Origin: JAPHTQ01 sp051747405
GTDB taxonomy: Bacteria; Pseudomonadota; Gammaproteobacteria; Thiohalomonadales; Thiohalomonadaceae
DNA: 38,562 bases
Direction of reading: 5' to 3'
Assembly: GCA_051747405.1 (NCBI GenBank)
Contig: JBNJGC010000004.1
Location: 1 to 38,562, forward strand
Shown one piece after another: positions 17,267-23,915 of the stretch. A program made the translations under genes and the position numbers. Every line of letters starts with the position of its first letter. The first letter of the stretch is position 1. The notes below the pieces were generated by a model. That model did not search any database, was not told the DNA's origin, and worked only from the letters and a program-made list of their open reading frames with translations.

Positions 17267-17707
17267 ATGTCAATGACTCAACGGGGTTTTACCTTAATCG
17301 AGTTGATCATTGTCATCGTGATTTTAGGTATCCTTGCTGCGGTTGGGATACCTAAAATCGTCGATCTTGAACGCCAGGCCCGCATCGCCAAGGTCAAGGC
17401 CATGGCCGGCGCCATCTCCAGCGGAGCCACGCTGCTCCACAGCAAGGCGATCCTCAGCGGTGCCGATGTCGAGGCGCAATCCACCAATATGACCCTGGGC
17501 GACGGCACCACCCTGGCGCTCGTTTACGGCTTTCCCGATCGCAGAGACGCCTCCACCATGACGTGGATCGTGCAGGATATGGGGGACTTTACCTATACTG
17601 GAAACAGTGGTCGCTACACACTACCCGGCACCCAGTGCACCATCACCTACAAAAACGCCAAGAGGGAGAGTGGCCCGTCGGTCACCCTAAGCCAACAGTG
17701 CCAGTGA
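17267..17707 (+). CDS. Second type IV pilin of the MSHA cluster
   Basis: 146 residues from 17267 (or 144 from the in-frame ATG at 17273). The prepilin leader MSMTQRG precedes FTLIELIIVIVILGILAAVG with the conserved Glu5. The remainder (about 30-146) is a small globular domain with two cysteines near the C-terminus (GTQCTI and SQQCQ), a spacing typical of a pilin disulfide loop. It could correspond to mshB or be a duplicate of the major pilin. The downstream half is more GC-rich than mshA. No strong ribosome-binding site is seen; the coding sequence follows the terminator by only 18 bases, so expression may depend on readthrough. Confidence 0.85.
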   Translation: MSMTQRGFTLIELIIVIVILGILAAVGIPKIVDLERQARIAKVKAMAGAISSGATLLHSKAILSGADVEAQSTNMTLGDGTTLALVYGFPDRRDASTMTWIVQDMGDFTYTGNSGRYTLPGTQCTITYKNAKRESGPSVTLSQQCQ

Positions 17708-17761
17708 ACAGACCAAAAGATTTGCACCATGCCCGTTCGTCGCAACAGCAGGTAACCCAAG

Positions 17762-20700
17762 ATGCCCATCCGCTCTAACGGCCAACCCGTTACGCTAGTC
17801 GACAGCCTCCTGCGACCGTTTCTGCTGCTGGCGCTCATCCTGCCCGGTGCCGTGGCCCATGCCGCTGACTGTTCCGACGATATCGGCAGAGGCACCATCA
17901 ACGAAGTCTATGAGCTGGCTAATGAAGCCTGGGTGGAGGTAAAGTTGATCCTCCCCGATACCGCCTACAGCGGTTGGGATCTCACCCTTTGCTTACCGAG
18001 TGGCAACGATACCGAATGTAACAGCTACAGCCTGAATGGGCTGTCAGTTGACAACGATCACTACGTCGTCACAGACGTCGTTAAGAAGCACGTCGATATC
18101 CAAAACAACGCTGAAATGGATATCCTACTTACGGACAGTGGCGGCGATGTCATCGACTACCTCTCAGTCAACGGCTACACCCACCAGGCTCCCGCCTGTC
18201 GAGGTGATCTTTACTACTCCACCGACGCCTCGACTGACTCTGCACCCAAGGGGATCTATCGCCAACCCGACGGAACCGGGGACTGGATGGAACTGGAGGG
18301 GCCCGGCGCCACGACAGATCCGACCGAGTCCTACACCAATGACGAGATTGACGGCGACACTCCCCTTGTCGCCGTCGCGGATACCACCGTCTTTCCCGGT
18401 AATGCGGCTACCTTCACCTTCAACCTCTACAGTCAAGACGATGCCGACCTCACCCTGTCTGAGGATATCACCATTAGCTATATCACCTTCGACGGGACGG
18501 CTGTCAGCCCTGATGACTACACTTTCACCAAAAGCAGCGTCACACTTGCCGAAGGGGAGAGTGAGGTCAGTATCTCGGTGCCCACCGACCCCGAGGCGCA
18601 GCTTGGTGACTACTTCTACCTCGTCGTCAGCGATATCACCACGGACAGCGGCGCGACCATCTATCCCTCTCCACAGTATGGTACGGCGACCTTTGGCAAT
18701 ACACTCGCCCGCCCCCACCACATCCGCATCAGCCACGACGGCCAGGGCATTACCTGTCAGGCTGAGCCCGTTACCCTTATCGCCTGCGCCGATGCCGGCT
18801 GCACGCAATACTTTACCGATGATGTGACGGTGGATCTGAGCACCACGGGGGGCGACTGGTCGCTGGACCCGGTGACCATCAGTGGCGGTACCACGGCGGT
18901 CAGTCTGAGCCATAACGTCGCTGAGACGGTCACTCTAAATGCCAGTGCCACCTCGCCTACCGCCACCGACCCCAGCCAGTGCGAGAACACCGGCGGCGGC
19001 AACGCCTGCGAGCTGACATTCAGGGAGGTGGGCCTGGTGATCGATGGCGATGAGAGCGATAGCAACCTTGAATCGCCGATACCGCTGCAGCTGGCGGGCA
19101 AGGGCTCCGCGGTCGGCTTCAACGCCGCCTCCCAACGTGTCCGTCTACTGCGCACCGACAACGACACCGGCGCCTGTATCGGCGGCGCCCTGGTGGACAG
19201 CGACATCGAGGCGAGCTTTCACTACACGCGCGGCTCCACCACCTCAGGCCTGAATGACAACACCGTTACCATCCAGGCCAGTACCACCACCGACCTGACC
19301 CAGGCCGATACGGCGGGGAGTGTCCAGCTGGAGTTCGGCGCCAACAGCACCGCCCCTTTCACCTTCCGTTCGCTGGACGCGGGCGAATACAGCCTGAGCG
19401 TCAGCGTCGATGTACCGGTGCTGCTACCCAACGGCAACCCACACCCGAACAAAACCGTCACCCTCAGCGACAGCAGCAACAACTTCGTCGTCCGGCCACT
19501 GGCGGTGCTGGCCGACAGCAGCGGCAACGCCAAGGCGCTGGACCATAACGGCGGCGTCTTCACCACTGCCGGGAATGGTTTCGATGTCGACTTCAAGGTG
19601 CTGCGCTGGACCTCCGGGCGTGATAGCGACAACGACGGTCGACTCGACAACTGCACCGCCTACGACCTCAACGATCCGGGCACGGGCTATGCGCGGGTAC
19701 CCGCCTGGAATACCGCCCAGCCGGCGACCGAGCTTAAGCTACCCAGCCCCGGCACCCACCCCGATATCGACTACGCCGGTGTCGATACCGGTTTTTCGGC
19801 AGGCAATAGCACGACCAGCGCCACCGTCAGTTACGACGAAGTGGGCATTATCCAGTTCGACCCCGAGGCGTTACCGCCTTTCCTCGGTACGGATGTAAAG
19901 CTCTGCTCCCCCCACATCGGTCGCTTCATCCCGGCAGACTTTGTTGTCGACCACAGCCACAACGCCCAGTGCAGCGGCTTTACCTACGCCGGGCTCAGCA
20001 CCACGGGCCGCCCCGGTGAACCGTTCAGCGTCAGCGGCACCATCACCGCCCGCAACAGCAACGGCGATACCACTGAAAACTACGAAGGGGACTTCGCCAA
20101 ACTACAGCCTGCAGACATCACTGCCACCGCGCGCGATGGCGCGGCGGCGGCCACCGGTACGCTCAACTTCGCCGTCGATAGCGTCAACTTTACCGACGGC
20201 GTGGGCAGTTTGCAGGAGGACGATGCCAGCTACGAGTTTGCCGCCGTCGGCGGTCCGCAGACGATTCATCTGGCCGTCGATGCCGAGGACAGCGACACGG
20301 TCAGCGGCTCGGAAGAGGATGATACCAAGACGGTGGCGTACCGCTTCGGTCGTCTGCTACTGCACGATGCCCATGGCCCGCAGACCAGCGACCTCGACCT
20401 GCCCGCGGTGGCGGAGTATCACGACGGCGCCGGCTTTGTGGAGAACCTGGATGACTCCTGCACCGTTCTGCCGCTGCCCTCGGATGCCAGCCTCAGCGGC
20501 TGGAGCGGCAACCTGCAGGACGGCGAGACCCAAGTCAACGCCACCTCCGCCATGCTCAACTCCGGTATCGGCCACCTGACCCTCTCGGCCCCCGGTCTGG
20601 GCGGAGACGGCAACGACGGTTCTGTCGATGTCACGCTGGATATGAGCGCTTTGGGCTGGTTGCGCCCCGACGCCAATGCGGATGGCACCTATAGCAAAAC

Positions 20701-20785
20701 CAGCGCCGACGACCCCACCGCTACCGCCACCTTCGGCCTCTACCGGGGCGATGATCGCTTCTACTTCTGGCAGGAGGCGCAGTGA
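17762..20785 (+). CDS. mshQ: MshQ-like large secreted pilus-associated protein
   Basis: 1007 residues. A signal peptide (about 15-35, LLRPFLLLALILPGAVAHAA) is followed by a lamin-tail-like N-terminal region (about 36-200). A Calx-beta-like domain lies at about 205-310 (YITFDGTAVSPDDYTF and VTLAEGESEVSISV are typical). A long beta-rich C-terminal part has MshQ hallmarks: FGRLLLHDAHGPQTSDLDLP, FVENLDDSCTVLPL and the end FGLYRGDDRFYFWQE. Many paired cysteines and Asp-rich loops suggest an extracytoplasmic, possibly Ca2+-binding adhesin-like protein. In Vibrio mshQ is the last gene of the cluster; here it precedes the minor pilins. Its stop overlaps the next gene's GTG start by four bases after AGGAGG. 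Confidence 0.87.
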   Translation: MPIRSNGQPVTLVDSLLRPFLLLALILPGAVAHAADCSDDIGRGTINEVYELANEAWVEVKLILPDTAYSGWDLTLCLPSGNDTECNSYSLNGLSVDNDHYVVTDVVKKHVDIQNNAEMDILLTDSGGDVIDYLSVNGYTHQAPACRGDLYYSTDASTDSAPKGIYRQPDGTGDWMELEGPGATTDPTESYTNDEIDGDTPLVAVADTTVFPGNAATFTFNLYSQDDADLTLSEDITISYITFDGTAVSPDDYTFTKSSVTLAEGESEVSISVPTDPEAQLGDYFYLVVSDITTDSGATIYPSPQYGTATFGNTLARPHHIRISHDGQGITCQAEPVTLIACADAGCTQYFTDDVTVDLSTTGGDWSLDPVTISGGTTAVSLSHNVAETVTLNASATSPTATDPSQCENTGGGNACELTFREVGLVIDGDESDSNLESPIPLQLAGKGSAVGFNAASQRVRLLRTDNDTGACIGGALVDSDIEASFHYTRGSTTSGLNDNTVTIQASTTTDLTQADTAGSVQLEFGANSTAPFTFRSLDAGEYSLSVSVDVPVLLPNGNPHPNKTVTLSDSSNNFVVRPLAVLADSSGNAKALDHNGGVFTTAGNGFDVDFKVLRWTSGRDSDNDGRLDNCTAYDLNDPGTGYARVPAWNTAQPATELKLPSPGTHPDIDYAGVDTGFSAGNSTTSATVSYDEVGIIQFDPEALPPFLGTDVKLCSPHIGRFIPADFVVDHSHNAQCSGFTYAGLSTTGRPGEPFSVSGTITARNSNGDTTENYEGDFAKLQPADITATARDGAAAATGTLNFAVDSVNFTDGVGSLQEDDASYEFAAVGGPQTIHLAVDAEDSDTVSGSEEDDTKTVAYRFGRLLLHDAHGPQTSDLDLPAVAEYHDGAGFVENLDDSCTVLPLPSDASLSGWSGNLQDGETQVNATSAMLNSGIGHLTLSAPGLGGDGNDGSVDVTLDMSALGWLRPDANADGTYSKTSADDPTATATFGLYRGDDRFYFWQEAQ

Positions 20786-21225
20786 GAAGGAACGGCTTTA
20801 CCCTAATAGAGCTGATTGTGATCCTGGTTCTGCTGGGGATCCTGTCGGTCTATGTGTCGATGAAAAACACCGACTTCACCGCCCATAGCGGCGCCGAAGA
20901 GCTGGTGCAGGCGCTGGAGCATGCCCGGGAGATCGCCATGAGCCGCACCGGCAGCGCCGTTGCCCCGGGGGTACGGATCGACAATGACGGCTTCAGCTTT
21001 ACCGGCATCGCCGCACCGCCGGTGGAGTGGCAGCTACTCAAGCCCGGCCCGGCGCTGAGCGTCAACATCACCCCCACCGGCACGGTCAGCTTCAATGGAC
21101 GTGGTCTGCCCAGCTGCGCCGGTGGCCTCAACTGCGCCACCGTCCAACAGACGATCACGGTAAGTGCCAACGGCGAGAGTGTGACCTTGGCTATCGAACC
21201 CTACACCGGACTGGTGCACCGATGA
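20782..21225 (+). CDS. mshC: Minor pilin with GspH/FimT-like features (MshC-like)
   Basis: 147 residues starting at GTG (overlap GTGA with the mshQ stop), preceded by AGGAGG six bases upstream. The leader is very short: MRRNG before FTLIELIVILVLLGILSVYV. EELVQALEHAREIAMSRTGSA resembles the post-helix segment of GspH/FimT minor pseudopilins. A cysteine pair is in GRGLPSCAGGLNCATV. Minor pilins prime assembly at the inner membrane and sit at the pilus tip. Position before mshD suggests MshC; the symbol is based on order and fold, not close identity. It overlaps the next gene by ATGA. Confidence 0.82.
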   Translation: MRRNGFTLIELIVILVLLGILSVYVSMKNTDFTAHSGAEELVQALEHAREIAMSRTGSAVAPGVRIDNDGFSFTGIAAPPVEWQLLKPGPALSVNITPTGTVSFNGRGLPSCAGGLNCATVQQTITVSANGESVTLAIEPYTGLVHR

Positions 21226-21818
21226 GCAGAGGCAACGGCTTTACCCTGATCGAGACGCTAATCTTCATCATCGTGGTGGGGGTGGGCCTTGCCGGTATCG
21301 CCCAGCTCTATGTGAGCAATGTGCAGGAGTCAGCCACGCCGCTGGTGCGTGAGCGTAGCAGCGCCCTGGCCAAGGCCTTTATGGACGAGATCATGTCCAA
21401 ACGCTGGGATGAAAACACACCCGTTGGCGGCGGCTGTGTCGAGACCGGCTCCAACAGCTGCACTAACTACTGTGCCGCCCTGAGCGACGCCCAATGCAGC
21501 CACAGCAAGTGCTCACTCACAGCACCGGGAAACTGCCAGCCTGCCGCCACGGCCTCAACCCCGCTGGGCCCTGAGGAGGCCGATCGCAGCGAGTGGGACG
21601 ATGTCGATGACTACCACGGCTACAGCCCCGCCACGCCGCAGGATATCGACGGCAACGATCTGGCCCAGTACAGCGATTACAGCATATCAGTGACGGTACA
21701 GCCGCCGGCTGCCGCCTGGAACGGTATACCGGCGGCAGATGTGCGGCGCATTGAGGTAGACGTCACCAGCCCGCTGGGCGAGACCTATACCCTCATCGGC
21801 TACCGGGTGAACATGTGA
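21222..21818 (+). CDS. mshD: Minor pilin MshD-like
   Basis: 198 residues from the ATG overlapping the preceding stop. Leader MSRGNG precedes FTLIETLIFIIVVGVGLAGI; Glu5 is conserved. The segment VRERSSALAKAFMDEIMSKRWDEN resembles MshD and PilV-type minor pilins. Seven cysteines occur within residues about 71-107 (from GGGCVETGSNSC to GNCQP), and the region is acidic. It ends at TGA (21816-21818), which overlaps the ATG of the following gene at 21818. Confidence 0.85.
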   Translation: MSRGNGFTLIETLIFIIVVGVGLAGIAQLYVSNVQESATPLVRERSSALAKAFMDEIMSKRWDENTPVGGGCVETGSNSCTNYCAALSDAQCSHSKCSLTAPGNCQPAATASTPLGPEEADRSEWDDVDDYHGYSPATPQDIDGNDLAQYSDYSISVTVQPPAAAWNGIPAADVRRIEVDVTSPLGETYTLIGYRVNM

Positions 21819-22516
21819 TGGAACGTAATGACTCGACTGCTGTGCTCTCCGAGCTGTCATTGCGAGGAGCCAAAACGACGCGGCAATCTCCTTTCCGCAA
21901 TGACTGCCTTGCCCCTTCCGTGGTGCCAGCGGCGAGTTGTTACCATGCGATGGAACCTCGCTCCAGTCACAAGCAGCTACGCGGCTTCACCCTGGTCGAG
22001 ATGATTGTGACCATCGTCCTGCTGGGTATCATCTCCGCCGCCCTGGCGCCGTTCTTCTTCAGCGCCGTGAGCGGCTACTTCGACACCCAGGCGCGGGCCA
22101 GACTCACCGGCGAGGGGCGGCTGGCGCTGGAGCGCCTCAGCCGCGAACTGCGCGAGGCCGATCCGGCGAGCATCTCCGTCAACGGCGGCGGCAGCCGGAT
22201 CAGCTTCACCCTGCTGCGCGATCTCGACAGCGTCACCCAGGTGGGCAACATGGTGGTCAAGACCTATGAGGCGTGCCGCGATATCCGTGTCGAGCGAACC
22301 GGCAACAACCTGGTCTGGGATGAGGGTGACGACGGCAACCCGGATGGCATCCTCGCCACCCACCTGGACAGCATTCAGTTCAGCTATTTGGCCGGTACCA
22401 CTCACCGCAGCGGCATCGTCACCATGAGCATGACCCTTGAGCGGGAGGGGGAAAGCATCGATCTCTACCGCGAGGCCCACCTGCGCAACGCCCAGGGGAG
22501 CGTCATATGTCCATAA
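21818..22516 (+). CDS. mshO: Minor pilin MshO-like, leader extended by a repeat insertion
   Basis: The pilin part begins with MEPRSSHKQLRG (ATG at 21950) before FTLVEMIVTIVLLGIISAAL and has PilW/MshO-like features (SGYFDTQARARLTGEGRLAL, ERLSRELREADPASI). The frame is open back to an ATG at 21818 that overlaps the mshD stop (TGATG). The 44 extra codons come from a 132-bp in-frame insertion of a dispersed repeat with a 13-bp target duplication, which also duplicated the start codon. From 21818 the protein has 232 residues and an abnormally long, about 56-residue leader; from 21950 it has 188 residues and a normal leader. Which start is used cannot be decided here; the second has only a weak ribosome-binding site. 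Confidence 0.82.
   Translation: MERNDSTAVLSELSLRGAKTTRQSPFRNDCLAPSVVPAASCYHAMEPRSSHKQLRGFTLVEMIVTIVLLGIISAALAPFFFSAVSGYFDTQARARLTGEGRLALERLSRELREADPASISVNGGGSRISFTLLRDLDSVTQVGNMVVKTYEACRDIRVERTGNNLVWDEGDDGNPDGILATHLDSIQFSYLAGTTHRSGIVTMSMTLEREGESIDLYREAHLRNAQGSVICP
21825..21943. mobile_element. Small palindromic repeat element inserted in the mshO leader
   Basis: The 119-bp element is flanked by CATGTGATGGAAC (21812-21824) and CATGCGATGGAAC (21944-21956), a 13-base direct repeat with one mismatch. Its ends GTAATGACTCG and (reverse complement) GTAACAACTCG are imperfect inverted repeats. The centre has GTCATTGCG (21856-21864) paired with CGCAATGAC (21896-21904), belonging to the widespread GTCATTGCGAGGAGC family. 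A related copy lies at 35921-35982. It encodes no transposase and resembles a MITE moved in trans. Confidence 0.75.
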
Positions 22517-22926
22517 CCGCGCTCAGACAGCCACAACGGGGTGTATCGCTGGTGGCGGCGATCTTCCTGCTGGTCGCCCTGGCCATGCTCGGTGCGCTGA
22601 TGACCGTGTTGGTCAGTTCACAGAGTCTCACCGGCGTCTCGGACCTCTATGCCAACCAGGCCCTCTACGCCGCCGAAAGCGCCGTGCACCGGGCCGCCTA
22701 CCGGATCAATCAGGCCCGGGACTGCACCGCCGGCGATGTCACCGACCAGCAACTCGAAGACGGCGTGAGCGCCTGGTACAGCGTCAACGGCAGCGCTGAT
22801 ACCGTCAACGGCCACGCCGTCTGCCGCATCATCGCCACCGGTATGGCCGGAGGCAGCAGCGCCAATCCCGTCGCCCAGCGCCAGATCACCGTCATCTACG
22901 GCACCGCCTTCCTCAACTACCCATAG
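22507..22926 (+). CDS. mshP: Minor pilus biogenesis protein MshP-like
   Basis: 139 residues. The leader MSITALRQPQRG precedes VSLVAAIFLLVALAMLGALM. Like known MshP/PilX proteins the residue after the cleavage site is not Phe and the Glu5 position is occupied by a non-acidic residue. The segment QALYAAESAVHRAAYRINQA matches the PilX/MshP post-helix motif (AAESAxxxAxYR). The gene overlaps mshO by 10 nt. The last 16 bases and following 17 form the first copy of a 33-bp direct repeat found again beyond the toxin-antitoxin pair, so the gene end itself is part of a recombination footprint. Confidence 0.82.
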   Translation: MSITALRQPQRGVSLVAAIFLLVALAMLGALMTVLVSSQSLTGVSDLYANQALYAAESAVHRAAYRINQARDCTAGDVTDQQLEDGVSAWYSVNGSADTVNGHAVCRIIATGMAGGSSANPVAQRQITVIYGTAFLNYP

Positions 22927-22943
22927 GGCGTGCCGTGCGCGCC
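22911..22943 (+). repeat. 33-bp direct repeat, left copy (end of mshP)
   Basis: Matches 23847-23879 at 31 of 33 positions; both contain CCATAGGGCGTGCCGTGCGC. This copy includes the last codons and the stop of mshP. The pair brackets the toxin-antitoxin genes at a distance of 936 bp. Confidence 0.8.
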
Positions 22944-23013
22944 AACCAGCCAAACCCGTCGATCTGGCCAGACTGGCCTGAATCGATGCGCGATTAACTG
23001 GTGTTTTTATGAT

Positions 23014-23066
23014 TTGACGCTGGCAAAATACGAGCCTAGTATTATCTAGACAGCTAATCTAGACAG
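23014..23066 (+). promoter_or_regulatory. Promoter and probable autoregulatory operator of the toxin-antitoxin pair
   Basis: TTGACG (23014-23019), 17 bases, TAGTAT (23037-23042). Two copies of ATCTAGACAG (23044-23053 and 23057-23066), each containing the palindrome TCTAGA, lie 13 bases apart across the expected start point, just before the antitoxin ATG at 23074. Repeats here fit autorepression by the antitoxin-toxin complex. Confidence 0.6.
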
Positions 23067-23073
23067 GTGCGAT

Positions 23074-23334
23074 ATGCCAGATCAAGTATGGTCGCTACAC
23101 GACGCAAAAAACCGCTTCAGTTCAGTGGTGGAGGCCGCCCTGACTGGACAGCCGCAGTGGGTGACCCGCCGGGGTAAACCTGTTGGCGTTTTCCTCTCTG
23201 TTGACGATTATGAGCGACTTACCCGGATTGATAAATCTGCGGCGCCCGGTTTTACGCAAATGTTGCTCGAGATCCCTCAGGATGACCAGGAGTTTGAACG
23301 TCTTGATCTCACCGCCAGGGATGTTGAGTTCTAA
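23074..23334 (+). CDS. Phd/YefM-family antitoxin
   Basis: 86 residues. The N-terminal Phd/YefM fold is recognisable from VWSLHDAKNRFSSVVEAA, PQWVTRRGKPVGVFLSVDDY and ERL. The C-terminal third (about 52-86), acidic and probably disordered until bound, should block the PIN toxin. The stop TAA shares one base with the toxin ATG (TAATG), so the pair is translationally coupled. Family role: binds its own promoter and neutralises the VapC partner. The module is visibly richer in AT than the flanking pilus genes. Confidence 0.9.
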   Translation: MPDQVWSLHDAKNRFSSVVEAALTGQPQWVTRRGKPVGVFLSVDDYERLTRIDKSAAPGFTQMLLEIPQDDQEFERLDLTARDVEF

Positions 23335-23750
23335 TGTACCTCCTGGATACGGTTGTTCTGTCTGAGCTGCGCAAACGCAACCGTGACCCGGCGGTTGTCG
23401 AATGGGTGGGCGCTCAGCGGGATGCGGATCTGTTTTTGAGCGTTGTAACCATTGGTGAGATCGAACGAGGCATCGTGCAGCAAGAAGGTAAAAATCCCCA
23501 CTTTGCCGATGAGCTTAGCAAGTGGTTGGATAGAGTGCTTTACCTCTACGTTGACAGGATATTAACGATCGATCTGGAAACATCCAGACTGTGGGGCAGG
23601 TTCTCAGCAGCGGTGGGAAACCATGGGCCCGACTTGCTGATTGCAGCGAGTGCGGTGGTTCACGGTTTAACCGTTGTAACCCGCAATGAACGCCACTTTA
23701 CCCCGACTGGCGTCGAGGTGCTGAATCCATTCCAGAAGCCGCCAGAGTGA
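23334..23750 (+). CDS. vapC: VapC-type PIN-domain toxin (FitB-like)
   Basis: 138 residues with the PIN nuclease fold. Acidic active-site residues visible are D5 (YLLDTVVLSEL), E42 (VTIGEIERGI) and D100 (GPDLLIAASAVVHGLTVVTRN). FitB/VapC toxins cut RNA, often tRNA or rRNA, and are inactive while bound to the antitoxin. The open frame is intact. The gene is followed immediately by a 59-bp repeat overlapping its stop, then by the right copy of the 33-bp direct repeat. Confidence 0.9.
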   Translation: MYLLDTVVLSELRKRNRDPAVVEWVGAQRDADLFLSVVTIGEIERGIVQQEGKNPHFADELSKWLDRVLYLYVDRILTIDLETSRLWGRFSAAVGNHGPDLLIAASAVVHGLTVVTRNERHFTPTGVEVLNPFQKPPE

Positions 23751-23807
23751 GCGCATACTTACATAATACCCCGCGTACACCAGCGATAACAAAGTATGTG
23801 GTTGCCC
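23749..23807. repeat. 59-bp dispersed repeat at the vapC stop
   Basis: The reverse complement of this unit occurs at 32157-32307, where it is split by a small insertion; 54 of 59 positions agree once the insertion is removed. The unit holds an internal inverted pair CATACTT/AAGTATG. It begins in the last two bases of the vapC stop codon. Confidence 0.75.
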
Positions 23808-23846
23808 GGCATAAGCCGCTGGATAACACCTGACCACAGCTCGCCC

Positions 23847-23879
23847 CATCAACTCCCCATAGGGCGTGCCGTGCGCGCC
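23847..23879 (+). repeat. 33-bp direct repeat, right copy (after vapC)
   Basis: Second copy of the repeat at 22911-22943. It continues into CTAACAATACGGC, which is also seen in altered form at about 12785-12800 (CCACAATACGGCCCGC), so part of the repeat belongs to a dispersed family. Confidence 0.75.
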
Positions 23880-23915
23880 TAACAATACGGCACCCGCGGG
23901 GCGCCCGATCACTCC

